A stretch of 64,000 nucleotides of DNA from Solirubrobacterales bacterium (GTDB taxonomy: Bacteria; Actinomycetota; Thermoleophilia; Solirubrobacterales; 70-9), in contig JASLIG010000123.1 in assembly GCA_030152805.1 (NCBI GenBank), forward strand, positions 24,313-88,312. The letters run 5' to 3'. This document shows positions 6,104-14,333 of the stretch, in pieces. Each line of letters opens with the position of its first letter. Positions within the stretch are counted from its first letter, which is position 1. The position numbers and the translations under genes were made by a program. The notes beneath the pieces are model-generated. The model had not been told where the DNA came from. It saw only the letters and a list, made by a program, of their open reading frames with translations, and ran no database searches.

Positions 6104-6825
6104 GCGAATACCGTCGCCTGGGGGTGCTCGTCCAGCCGCGGTTCTTCTCGCCTCAGCAGGTGGAGGCGTGGTTCGAGCAGATGCGCGAGTTCGTGGGGCG
6201 GCCGAAGGATGCGAGGGAATGGGCCGAGGCATTGACCGACGGCTCGGCGCTCGGCTTCGCGCTCGAGCCGGATCCGTCTCCATGCCACGATCCGAAGTTG
6301 CGGGGGCTGCTCGAATCCATTGTTCCCGCCGACGAGTTGGTGGGAGAGAACGACGTGCTAGCACGGCATCCGGAGCCCGGGTCCCGCTGGACGGGACCGC
6401 GAGCGCCACACCTCGATTTTCCCATAGGTCGGCACCAACGAGACATCGTCAACACCCTCTTCTACCTCACAGACACGCTGCCGAGAGGAGGGGCGTTCAT
6501 GTACTGGCCCGGGAGCCATTTGATGGCCTGGGATTACTTTCGGCGTCACCCGCACGACTACGGGGCTCGCGGTGACCAGGGCCAGGCCGAGATCTTCCGC
6601 CGCCTTGGCTCGGAGCTCTCGATGAAGCCTGTGGAGTTCACCGCATCGGCGGGCGACCTTCTGATCTGGCATCCGTTCCTGTTCCACTCAGCCTCGATCA
6701 ACGTGAATGCGAGCCCCCGCATCGGCGTGTTCGGCCGCTGGGGAACTGCGAGAGAGCCCGACGAGGACTATTTCGGGTTCAAGGACGACATGTGGTCGGA
6801 ACCACCCTGGCGCCTTCCGGTCTAG
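6082..6825 (+). CDS. PhyH-family Fe(II)/2-oxoglutarate dioxygenase, operon gene 4
   Basis: The frame is open from 5899, but GTG 6082 directly after GGAGGGGG gives a start where the PhyH fold begins (LDSAQLSEYRRLGVLVQPRFFS). The 247-aa product has the HxD iron ligands at His110/Asp112 (APHLDF), the distal His202 (LFHSAS) and Arg213 for 2-oxoglutarate (SPRIGVF), plus RGGAFMYWPGSH typical of phytanoyl-CoA dioxygenase relatives. It should hydroxylate or otherwise oxidise a carbon substrate. It overlaps gene 3 by 22 bp, so four genes form one coupled unit. The substrate is unknown; the small peptide or a product of the helical proteins is the obvious candidate. Confidence 0.85.
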   Translation: MLDSAQLSEYRRLGVLVQPRFFSPQQVEAWFEQMREFVGRPKDAREWAEALTDGSALGFALEPDPSPCHDPKLRGLLESIVPADELVGENDVLARHPEPGSRWTGPRAPHLDFPIGRHQRDIVNTLFYLTDTLPRGGAFMYWPGSHLMAWDYFRRHPHDYGARGDQGQAEIFRRLGSELSMKPVEFTASAGDLLIWHPFLFHSASINVNASPRIGVFGRWGTAREPDEDYFGFKDDMWSEPPWRLPV

Positions 6826-7088
6826 CTCGGGACGAGGTGGAGGGCGAAGCGTGTGTAACCGAAGGGCTCGACCATGTCGGCGAACTCCCTGGGATGAAGG
6901 TGCGCAGTGGCCGGCTTCGCGAAGATGACTTTCCTGGACTCCCCGCTTCTCCATCTTTTTGGATGGGACAGAGCCAGAAGAAGCTTGTCCGGGTCAGGGG
7001 GAACCTTCCAGTTGTTCAATTTTCTGCGACAAGATCGCCGCAACATCCTCCGGCGCCCCCGAAAGGGTGATGAACCAGTCCACGACAC
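6822..7088 (-). pseudogene. Decayed unidentified gene, convergent with the dioxygenase
   Basis: The minus frame ends MVEPFGYTRFALHLVPS at a stop that overlaps the dioxygenase stop (6822-6824). Residues from about KLLLALSHPKRW onward look coding. Before that, a second minus frame reads VVDWFITLSGAPEDVAAIL and KIEQLEGSP before a stop, so the natural protein may run through a frameshift near 7020. No family recognised. It may be a broken gene. If it is simply non-coding, 6826-7117 holds nothing else. Confidence 0.35.
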
Positions 7089-7117
7089 CAGGATGTCAGC
7101 GTCGTCAAAGTGGCGCC

Positions 7118-7486
7118 CTACGGGAGGTGCCGAACGCGGTTCTTCAGTGTGTCGTCAGCTGGATGTTCCGTTAAGACCTTCTCCAGAGCGTTGACCCACA
7201 GTGGAATCGATGCCTTGTTGCGGGGCATGGTGGAGTCGCTGGTGAAGATCAGGCCGTAGTGCTCCTCGCCGACAGCCAGCATCTGGTTGTGGATCAGCTG
7301 GAAGTCGAGCACGTCGTTGGTGACGAGAGTCCGCTGCTCGGCGGCGATGCGGCGGACGATCTCTCGATCGGCGACCGCCTCCAGGTCGGGCCTGTCCCCC
7401 TTGATCGCCTGTATGTCGAAGTCCCCCCTACTCCGTAGCTCGCGAGCGATCTTCGGCGAGATCATCTCGTCGAGCAGGAACTTCAC
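7118..7486 (-). CDS. DUF5615-type PIN-like toxin
   Basis: The 122-aa protein begins MKFLLDEMISPKIARELRSRG and contains LVTNDVLDF, the short PIN-like (Mut7-C/DUF5615) pattern in which Asp6 and Asp near residue 60 line the nuclease site. Such proteins are toxin partners in type II systems. It overlaps the antitoxin gene by 4 bp (7483-7486). The C-terminal region is ordinary for the family. Confidence 0.75.
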   Translation of the reverse strand: MKFLLDEMISPKIARELRSRGDFDIQAIKGDRPDLEAVADREIVRRIAAEQRTLVTNDVLDFQLIHNQMLAVGEEHYGLIFTSDSTMPRNKASIPLWVNALEKVLTEHPADDTLKNRVRHLP

Positions 7487-7917
7487 GCAAGAGCCTCGTG
7501 GCCCCGGCGCCAGCGCTCGCGCTCGCGCTCGCTGGCGGCCCGGGAGCGCTCGGCCAGTTCGTCCACCTCATTGGTGTACTCGCCGTAATAGCGCGCCGCG
7601 GCCTCCAGTTGCTCGACCGGGATCTCGAGGTAGGAGGCGGCCTCCTCGACCGAGCCGTCGTTCTGGCGGATCGTCTCGATCGCCTCGGCGACGTCCAGGC
7701 GAGAGCCGAGCAAGGCCGGTCGACGGCCGGCAGCCCCCTCCCGGAAGTAGATCAGGGGATGCTCATCCTGGCGGATGCCCTCCTCGATGTAGCGCTCGGC
7801 TAGCGCCGTCTGGCCGGAGCCCGCGTCGGCGGCATGGTCCTTGAGGCGCCGAACCGTGATCGGGTCGAAGCGGAAGCTGACGCTCTGCTTACCTTGCTTG
7901 CTTTGCTTGCTGGCCAT
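7483..7917 (-). CDS. Antitoxin with ribbon-helix-helix-like N-terminus and DUF433-like C-terminus
   Basis: The 144-aa protein starts at ATG 7917. The N-terminal KQSVSFRFDPITVRRLKDHAADAGSGQTALAERYIEEGI reads as a ribbon-helix-helix unit for operator binding. The C-terminal part (DVAEAIETIRQN, SVEEAASYLEIPVEQLEAAARYYGEY) matches the DUF433/VapB45 helix-turn-helix pattern. That two-part build is usual for partners of DUF5615 toxins. A very Arg/Glu-rich tail ends the protein. Confidence 0.75.
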   Translation of the reverse strand: MASKQSKQGKQSVSFRFDPITVRRLKDHAADAGSGQTALAERYIEEGIRQDEHPLIYFREGAAGRRPALLGSRLDVAEAIETIRQNDGSVEEAASYLEIPVEQLEAAARYYGEYTNEVDELAERSRAASERERERWRRGHEALA

Positions 7918-8014
7918 CGTGCACTCTCCGTATCGTCGCGTATTGCGCAGTATAGCGAGAAGGCTTGCCCACCCCGCAGCTCGAAGCCGGGATTTGATTG
8001 CGCGGAAGGTGCGC

Positions 8015-8392
8015 TCAGTAGGCGGGCTCGAGCCCGGTGATCATCGGGAAGTGGCGCACGTTGGTGGTCAGAAGATCGGCATCGAGCAGGAGGGCGGTGG
8101 CGGCGATCAGGTAGTCGGCATCGTCGATACCGCCGTGGGAGCGGCGGTGGCGCTGGGCGAGCGAGCCGGCGGCTCGGGCCACCTCCTCCCCCACCGGCAC
8201 CCAGGAGATTGCCGAGAAGAACTGCTCCAGCGCCTCAACCTCCTTTTTGCGCACCCCTGCCAGCAGCTCGAAGCGAACAACCTCGCTGGCGAGGAGGGAT
8301 TCCTCGGCTTCTATCAGGCCCTGCAAGAGATCGACAGCGGAGGGCGAGCCGCGGAGGTGGTCGATCGCGACACTGGTGTCCAATAGCTTCAC
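8015..8392 (-). CDS. vapC: VapC PIN-domain toxin
   Basis: The 125-aa protein opens MKLLDTSVAIDHLRG (Asp5) and carries SEVVRFELLAG (Glu), IDDADYLIAATALLLDADLLTTNVRHF (the two C-terminal Asp). All four acidic residues of a PIN RNase are present, so it should be active. Start overlaps the antitoxin end by 4 bp. Confidence 0.88.
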   Translation of the reverse strand: MKLLDTSVAIDHLRGSPSAVDLLQGLIEAEESLLASEVVRFELLAGVRKKEVEALEQFFSAISWVPVGEEVARAAGSLAQRHRRSHGGIDDADYLIAATALLLDADLLTTNVRHFPMITGLEPAY

Positions 8393-8652
8393 TTGACGCC
8401 GAGTCGAGCCAAGCGGTCGTTGAGGTCGCCACCACGCAGGGCGTCGACGTACTCAGCACCGCTGGCGCGCCGGCCTCGCCAGGAGCCGGCGCTGGCCTGG
8501 AGGGCGCGAAGCTTCTCGCCCGCTCCCTGCTCGCCGAAGGTTGTGCGGACCGCGCGACGGATCAGCTCCGAACGCGAAGCGCCCGTGTCCCGCGAGGCAC
8601 GATCGAGGAGCTCCAACTCGCCCTCGCCCAGATAGACCTGCGTTCTGCTCAT
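8389..8652 (-). CDS. vapB: VapB ribbon-helix-helix antitoxin
   Basis: ATG 8652 (MSRTQVYLGEGELELLDRAS) gives an 87-aa protein with the CopG-like ribbon-helix-helix pattern TQVYLGEGELELLDR...GASRSELIRRAVR. The frame extends five codons upstream, but the beta-strand should be near the N-terminus, so the inner ATG is chosen. It pairs with the VapC gene. Confidence 0.85.
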   Translation of the reverse strand: MSRTQVYLGEGELELLDRASRDTGASRSELIRRAVRTTFGEQGAGEKLRALQASAGSWRGRRASGAEYVDALRGGDLNDRLARLGVK

Positions 8653-8706
8653 GGCATCACTATACACCTCATGGTGTCGTCTATAAGATTAGCCGACCTC
8701 CAGAAA

Positions 8707-9246
8707 TCAGCCAGGCGTCGCGAGGCTCTCCAACCTGCGACGTAGATCGGCAGTCGGCACTACTGCGTCGGAGCGTCCATTTCTGGCTATCCAGCATCCG
8801 GTGAAGGCGACTTCGACGAGAACCGGAGGTACCGACGCGTGGTGGAAAAGAACATAGGTCCGAGAGCCATCATCGTTGGGACAAGCAAACGCCCCCCTGG
8901 GGAATGGCCGGAGGTCGTCGAATTCCTCGACGATGGAGCGCACGACCGATGGGTTGGTCACGACGCGCCTACGTAGCAACGTGTCGCTTCGCGTTCCATG
9001 ATTCAGGCCCAGGTAGCTACAGAGCAGAAGACGGTCCGGTTCGCCGGGGACGATCGACTCCTTGTTCTTGGGGTTTTCGTTCTGGCCGGCGATCTCGCCT
9101 TCCCCCAGTCTTTTTGACGGGCACATGAAGCGCGCCGTGGGATGGAGGGTCCGAGGCAACTCCGAATCGGAGCCGCAAGCCAACAGAAACATGCTGATCG
9201 TCGCGGCAGCGGCGAGAGCAGAAAACGTGGAGCGCGCAGGACCCAT
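8707..9246 (-). CDS. Lipoprotein, function unknown
   Basis: The 179-aa product has a signal peptide with lipobox (AAAATISMFLLAC, Cys about 24) and would be anchored outside the membrane. The mature part has several Cys residues (FMC, LLC, FAC, GC) and no recognised domain. It stands alone, downstream of a TA module on the same strand. Start ATG 9246. Confidence 0.6.
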   Translation of the reverse strand: MGPARSTFSALAAAATISMFLLACGSDSELPRTLHPTARFMCPSKRLGEGEIAGQNENPKNKESIVPGEPDRLLLCSYLGLNHGTRSDTLLRRRVVTNPSVVRSIVEEFDDLRPFPRGAFACPNDDGSRTYVLFHHASVPPVLVEVAFTGCWIARNGRSDAVVPTADLRRRLESLATPG

Positions 9247-9307
9247 CTAAGAGCACTACGGTTGTCAGCGTCCATCGTCACAGCTATCCACGCGTTACGC
9301 TTTCGCC

Positions 9308-9736
9308 TTGACTGGCCCGGAAATCAACGTACGTCGGGGTGAACCGCGTGACGTGCCGGAGGTAATCGCACTCTGGGAGCAGGCTCGGAGCGAGCACGCG
9401 AGCACCCCCGATCGTATCGACGACGTGGAATGCCTGATCACGGATTCCCCGGCCGCCCTCCTGGTGGCCGAGCGCGGGGGAGAGATCGTCGGGGCCCTGA
9501 TCGCGGCCTGGGACGGATGGCGCGGGAACATGTATCGACTCGCGGTCAGAGACGGCCACCGCCGGGAGGGCATCGGAATCGCCCTGACCCGCGCCGGCGA
9601 GGACTACCTGCGCAGCTGCGGGGTCCGTCGCATTACCGCCCTTGTGGCCTTCGAGGACGAGGTGGCGGCGGGCTTCTGGGACTCCGCCGGCTATCCCCAG
9701 GATCGCGAGATCGGCCGACGGGTCCGCAACATATAG
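9308..9736 (+). CDS. GNAT-family N-acetyltransferase
   Basis: TTG start at 9308. The 142-aa protein has the GNAT order: an N-terminal INVRRGEPRDVPEVIALWEQA, the strand-loop ALLVAERGGEIVGALIA, and the acetyl-CoA site MYRLAVRDGHRREGIGIAL (motif R-x-x-G-x-G/A), followed by FWDSAGY. Substrate unknown. It appears to stand alone. Confidence 0.85.
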   Translation: MTGPEINVRRGEPRDVPEVIALWEQARSEHASTPDRIDDVECLITDSPAALLVAERGGEIVGALIAAWDGWRGNMYRLAVRDGHRREGIGIALTRAGEDYLRSCGVRRITALVAFEDEVAAGFWDSAGYPQDREIGRRVRNI

Positions 9737-10116
9737 CTCCCAGCGCAGATCCAGACCGCGTAACCGAAGGTCAAAAGAGTTTGACTGGATTCTGTCCGCG
9801 CCTCAGTGCAGACTTGGGCCGGGTATCGCGGGGCGGGAGACCCGGTGCTTTCGGTCCTAGACAACGAACAGAAAGTGAGAGAGGAGAGTTCAGGCTCGCC
9901 GAGCTGATCGTCGTCCCTGTGGAGATTCGGGGACGGAGCATGGCCCCTGCTGGGGACTATAGGCCTCACGGTGCTTGCGACACCGTGGTCGGCGTGGGTC
10001 CGAGGGCAGCACCCCAACCCACGACGACGCCCCGTCCCCACAGCAGAACCTATACGGCAGCGCGGCGGAACGCTTGGAGGAACTAGTCTTTTCCGAGGGT
10101 TCTGCGTAAAGACCGC
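9737..10116. other. Intergenic stretch with no gene seen
   Basis: About 380 bp between the GNAT gene and the DUF2252 gene. Frames on both strands here are short or of shadow character. I see no tRNA, clear hairpin or repeat. Confidence 0.5.
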
Positions 10117-11523
10117 TTATCCGTCAACGCTCGCGGCCTCGATCCGCCCGTCCGCCACGGCGGCCCGCAGCGCCTCGTAGTCGCGCTCGTTCTGGTCGGC
10201 GTAGCTCTCCGCGAAGGCGGCGATCGCCCGGTCGAAGCTGTCGCCCTTGCCCAGGTAGGCGCCGATCGCGATCCGGTCGCCGCTGCGGCCGTGGGCGTGG
10301 GCCAGGGTCGTGCCGCAGATCTGGGCGTAGGCGGTCAGGGCCGCGGGGTCCATGCGCTCGATCTTTGCCGAGCCCTTTTGGTCCCAGAGCTGTCGCACGT
10401 AGTAGTCGCGCCGCTTGCCATCGGCGTCGCGGACTTTGACCCACCCGAGCAGGATGTCGCTGGCGGCCTGGACGAGGCGCTGGCCCTGGACCACGCGCTC
10501 GCCCTGCTGAGCGTAAGCGGTCGGCTCGGCATAGGGCTCGAGCACGGACCGCTGCGCCTCCTTGAGCTGCAGGAAGAGCGGGTCGCCCCCGTCGCGACCG
10601 AGGAGCAGGGCGACCCAAGCCCGGCTGCCGACGCTGCCGACGCCGACGACCTTGAGCGCGGCGTCAACCAAGCGGTAGCTGTCGAGCAGGGCGCGGCAGT
10701 CCTCCGCGAGGGTCTCCCGATAGTCGGCGAGCACCTCCTGCACCCGCGCTTCGACCTCTTCCGGATCGTCCTCGGTCAGCTCACGCAGCGGCACGAGCAG
10801 CGGCGGTTCGCTGACGATGCGCGGCTCGCCGTCGATTTCGCGGGTGAGCTTGGAGAGCGCCCGCATGCGGTCCTTGGCTTGCGCCTTGGCGAGGTTGCGG
10901 CGGAAGGCCTTGATCTCCTTCTCGCCGGCCGCGGCGGCCCAGCGATCGGCAATCGTCGGCACGTCCATCTGCGTGTACCAAACTTCGAGGTTGCCGAGCT
11001 CGGACAGACGCCGCATCGTCTGGCGGTACTCAGCCGCCATCGCGGCGACGATCGGCCGACGCTCGCGGCCGCTGAAGCCGCGGTCGCGCCCCGCCACCGA
11101 GAAACTCGCTGCAAGCCGCTTCACGTCCCACTCCCACGGCCCGGGCAGGGTCTCGTCGAAGTCGTTGACGTCGAAGACGAGCTGGCGGTCCGGCGAGGCG
11201 AAGGCGCCGAAGTTGGAGAGGTGGGCGTCGCCGCAGAGCTGGGCGGTGATGCCGCTCTGCGGAGTGCTCGCCAGGTCCGCCGCCATCACGGCCGCGGCCC
11301 CCCGGTAGAAGGTGAAGGGCGAGACCAACATCCGCCCGTAACGCAGCGGCAACAGCTGGCTGACCCGCGAGGCCGCCTGGCCCTCGAGCAGCTCGACCGG
11401 GTCCGCACGACCATCGGCGGGCGCCCAGTCGCCGTGGCTCGAGCGCGGAGCCGCCTCGCGCGCCGCCCTGCCGTCGGCGGCGCGTTCGGCCGGTGAGCGC
11501 TCGTCCTCGCGGCGGTCGATCAT
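10117..11523 (-). CDS. DUF2252 family protein
   Basis: This 468-aa protein has the DUF2252 hallmarks: RYGRMLVSPFTFYRGAA, then QLCGDAHLSNFGAFASP and LVFDVNDFDETLPGPWEWDVKRLAAS, which resemble the catalytic loop and metal-binding Asp of aminoglycoside-phosphotransferase-like kinases. The family is widespread in actinobacteria with no established substrate. It follows the MFS gene by 3 bp on the same strand and is probably the last gene of that run. Confidence 0.85.
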   Translation of the reverse strand: MIDRREDERSPAERAADGRAAREAAPRSSHGDWAPADGRADPVELLEGQAASRVSQLLPLRYGRMLVSPFTFYRGAAAVMAADLASTPQSGITAQLCGDAHLSNFGAFASPDRQLVFDVNDFDETLPGPWEWDVKRLAASFSVAGRDRGFSGRERRPIVAAMAAEYRQTMRRLSELGNLEVWYTQMDVPTIADRWAAAAGEKEIKAFRRNLAKAQAKDRMRALSKLTREIDGEPRIVSEPPLLVPLRELTEDDPEEVEARVQEVLADYRETLAEDCRALLDSYRLVDAALKVVGVGSVGSRAWVALLLGRDGGDPLFLQLKEAQRSVLEPYAEPTAYAQQGERVVQGQRLVQAASDILLGWVKVRDADGKRRDYYVRQLWDQKGSAKIERMDPAALTAYAQICGTTLAHAHGRSGDRIAIGAYLGKGDSFDRAIAAFAESYADQNERDYEALRAAVADGRIEAASVDG

Positions 11524-11526
11524 GCC

Positions 11527-13155
11527 TCAGACGGTAGCCGGCTCAGGACCGGCGCGCGGCGGGCTCCGGCCGGCCTCCAGCTCGTCGAAGCGCTGCTCGG
11601 GCAGGCGGCGGGTCGTCCAGAACGAGGCAAGGGCGAGGAAGGCGGCGAAGAGGAATGCCGTCTTCAGCGCTTTCAGCTGCGCGTCTTCGTAGTTCTCAAC
11701 CAGCGCGTCGGCGGTCGCGGCATCAACATTCGCGGCCTCCGCCCCAGCCCGCACTTCGTCGGCGGCGACGAAGCTGCCGCCGGCGCTGAGCCTCACTTCC
11801 AACTGATCGCTGACGTCGCTGGAGATGCGCGGGTCGTCGGCGACGTTGGCCGTGAAGGCCCCGATCAGACCGGTGATCACGATTGCGCCGAGCAGCGCCG
11901 TGCCCAGTGAGGAGCCGAGCTGCTGGGCGGTGCTCTGCAGGCCACCCGCCTCGCTGCGATCGGCGTCGCCGACCGCTGACTGCACCACGTTGCCGAGCTG
12001 GGAGACGATCAACCCCATCCCCACCCCAAGCACGCCCATCGCAATCAGGAAGGGCGCGTTGTCGAGTTCGGGCTCGATCGTCGTCAGCAGTCCGAGGATC
12101 GCGACGAAGACGACGGCAAGGCCGGTGCGGACGAGCGGTCGTGGAGCGAAGCGCTTGGCCAGCGCCGAGCCGGCGATCGCCGCGAAGAAGAGCCCCGCCG
12201 AGGCGGGCAGCATGCGCACCCCGGTTTCGAGCGCATCGAGCCCCTGCACAATCTGGAGGAAGAGCGGGATCGTGAAGAAGACCCCCATCAGGATCAGGTT
12301 CTGGGCGAGGAACATCGCGACGCCGCCGCGCAGCTGGGAGATGCGCAGCAAGGGCAGGTGCACGAGCGGATCCTGGCCGAGCCGTTCGCGGCGCCGCTCC
12401 CAGGCCGCGAACGCCGCGAGCGCGAGCGCCCCGGCACCGATCACGAAGGGCGTCAGCGAGAAGCCGAAGGGCTCGATCGGCGAGCTGCGCGGCGCGAGCC
12501 AGCCCCAGTTGCTCGCCTGCAGCACGCCGAAGACGACCAGGGCCAGGCCCGCGGCTGAGAGCACGCCACCGACCCAGTCGAGGGCCGGCGCCTTGCCTTC
12601 TCGCTCCGGCTCCTTGATCAGCCGCGTCCCAAACAGGATCCCCAGCGCGACCACCACCTCGCCGACGAAGACAATCCGCCAGCTCAGCTCGGTGGTCGCC
12701 CAGCCGCCGAGAATCGGGCCGACCGCGATGCCGGCGCCGGCGACCCCACCGAGCACGCCGTAGGCGATCGCCCGGTCGCCGCCTTGATAGTTGCCGGCGA
12801 CGAGCGCGATCAGCGCCGGAATGACGAGTGCCGCGCCGATGCCCTCGAGGATCGACCAGCCGAGCATCAGCGAGGGCACGCTCCACGAAGCGGCGGTCAA
12901 AGCCGAGCCGGCGCCGTAGATGCAGAGGCCGACCGTGAAGGCGCGGCGCCGGCCCCAAATGTCGCCGAGCTTGCCGCCGGTCAGCATCAGCCCCGCCATG
13001 ACCAGCGCGTAGAAGGCGATCACCGCCTGGATCGTGGTGACGGTGGTGTCGAAGTCTTCGACCAGCTGGGAGATCGCGACGTTCATCACCGCCTGGTCCA
13101 GGACCATCAGGAACTGGGCGGCGGACAGCGTGATGAGGACGCCCCACTTGGCCAC
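11527..13155 (-). CDS. MFS drug/solute exporter, DHA2 (14-TM) type
   Basis: GTG 13155 is taken as the start (VAKWGVLITLSAAQFLMVLDQAVMNVAIS), two bp after the previous stop; the longer open frame covers the upstream gene and is a shadow. The 542-aa protein has about 14 hydrophobic segments and the MFS signature GKLGDIWGRRRAF between TM2 and TM3. A soluble stretch of about 80 residues lies before the last helix (ANVADDPRISSDVSDQLEVRL). DHA2 members export drugs and related compounds by proton antiport. Confidence 0.85.
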   Translation of the reverse strand: MAKWGVLITLSAAQFLMVLDQAVMNVAISQLVEDFDTTVTTIQAVIAFYALVMAGLMLTGGKLGDIWGRRRAFTVGLCIYGAGSALTAASWSVPSLMLGWSILEGIGAALVIPALIALVAGNYQGGDRAIAYGVLGGVAGAGIAVGPILGGWATTELSWRIVFVGEVVVALGILFGTRLIKEPEREGKAPALDWVGGVLSAAGLALVVFGVLQASNWGWLAPRSSPIEPFGFSLTPFVIGAGALALAAFAAWERRRERLGQDPLVHLPLLRISQLRGGVAMFLAQNLILMGVFFTIPLFLQIVQGLDALETGVRMLPASAGLFFAAIAGSALAKRFAPRPLVRTGLAVVFVAILGLLTTIEPELDNAPFLIAMGVLGVGMGLIVSQLGNVVQSAVGDADRSEAGGLQSTAQQLGSSLGTALLGAIVITGLIGAFTANVADDPRISSDVSDQLEVRLSAGGSFVAADEVRAGAEAANVDAATADALVENYEDAQLKALKTAFLFAAFLALASFWTTRRLPEQRFDELEAGRSPPRAGPEPATV

Positions 13156-13157
13156 GG

Positions 13158-13865
13158 TCAGCTCACCAGACCGGCGATTCCACGGATGAGGACGAGGGCG
13201 CCGAGCACGGCAGCGACGATTATCCCCGCCTGGCGGCCGTTGCGGCCGAGCCAGGCGCGGAATCCCTTGACGGCGTCCGCGGTCTTCTCGGGAGCAAAGA
13301 AGTAGCCGGCCAGCGGCAGCTCGAGCAGCAGCTGCTGGACGAGGCAGAACCCGATCACCAGCAGCGCAGTTGGCAGCACCGCCGCATCGAGCTTGTGGAT
13401 GTGGTTGAGGCCGGCGAGGTAGGAGACCCCGGGGAAACTGAGCAGGAGGCCGACGACGAAGGCGACGCGGGGCGAGCCACGACCGAGCAGGCGCATCGGC
13501 AGTGCTTCCTTTTCCTCCGTCTCGCTCCCGGCCTGCTTCTCGCTCCTGCGGCGCGCCCGGCGCTCGCGCAGGGGGCGGTCCCGATCGGTGGCGAGGACAG
13601 CGGCGACAACGAGCAGGAGCAGCCCGACGACGACGTCCTCCACCGGGCTCAGCGTGTTCTTGCTGGTGCTGGTCGCGCTCGATTCGGGCAGGGCGAAGAC
13701 GATCACAAGGCCGAGGCTGATGCTGGCGGTGTAGGCGCCGAACAAGTAGCCGAGCATCAGCCGCTTTGGATTCGGCAGCAGCAGCATCAGGGTGACGGCA
13801 GCAAGCAGCGTCGGGTTGAACATGGCGAGCAGCGAAAGCAGGAAGATCTCGCCGAGGTCGCCCAT
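13158..13865 (-). CDS. GAP/Sap-family membrane protein
   Basis: The 235-aa protein has six hydrophobic segments with the GAP-family opening LLSLLAMFNPTLLAAVTLMLLLPNPKRLMLGYLFGAY and a charged loop near residues 100-125. Members related to mycobacterial Sap are linked to export of cell-envelope glycolipids. Its stop lies 2 bp before the MFS start, which suggests joint expression. Confidence 0.7.
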   Translation of the reverse strand: MGDLGEIFLLSLLAMFNPTLLAAVTLMLLLPNPKRLMLGYLFGAYTASISLGLVIVFALPESSATSTSKNTLSPVEDVVVGLLLLVVAAVLATDRDRPLRERRARRRSEKQAGSETEEKEALPMRLLGRGSPRVAFVVGLLLSFPGVSYLAGLNHIHKLDAAVLPTALLVIGFCLVQQLLLELPLAGYFFAPEKTADAVKGFRAWLGRNGRQAGIIVAAVLGALVLIRGIAGLVS

Positions 13866-13886
13866 TGGCGGGCATTCTCTCCTGAT

Positions 13887-14333
13887 TCAGTCGGCGCAGC
13901 GTTCACACAGGCCGCGCAGCACGACGTCGTGGTCGGTGACGTCGAAACTGATCTCGTCGGAGAGCTTGGCGATCGCCTGCTCGAGCGAGCGGTCCTCGAA
14001 GGGGACCATGCGGCCGCAGCGGCGGCAGATCGCGTGATGGTGGTGGGCGCCGCCCGGCTCGACCCGCTCGTAGCCGGCGGTGCCGCGGCTGACCTCGAGA
14101 CGCTGCACGAGGCCGAGCTGCTCGAGCTGCTCGAGCGCCCGATAGACGCTGGCGCGCCCCACCGCCGGCTTGCGGCGGCGCAGCTCGTCGTCCAGCTCCA
14201 GCGCCGTCACCGCGCAGTCGTGCCGCGCCAAGGCCTCGACCACGGCGGTGCGGGCGCCGCCGCGCCGGTAACCCGCCCGCTGCAGGGCGGCGAGGGCGTG
14301 CGCGGCCCAGGCGCTGTCGGCCTTGCCGGCCAT
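13887..14333 (-). CDS. Fur/Zur-family metal-responsive repressor
   Basis: ATG 14333 gives 148 aa. The N-terminal half is a winged helix (RTAVVEALARHDCAVTALEL...RASVYRALEQLEQLGLV). The C-terminal half has the metal residues AHHHHAICRRCGRMV and a final LRGLCERCAD, i.e. two CxxC pairs for structural zinc. The gene overlaps the permease stop (ATGA) and ends an ABC importer operon, so a zinc (Zur) or manganese role is likely. Confidence 0.88.
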   Translation of the reverse strand: MAGKADSAWAAHALAALQRAGYRRGGARTAVVEALARHDCAVTALELDDELRRRKPAVGRASVYRALEQLEQLGLVQRLEVSRGTAGYERVEPGGAHHHHAICRRCGRMVPFEDRSLEQAIAKLSDEISFDVTDHDVVLRGLCERCAD

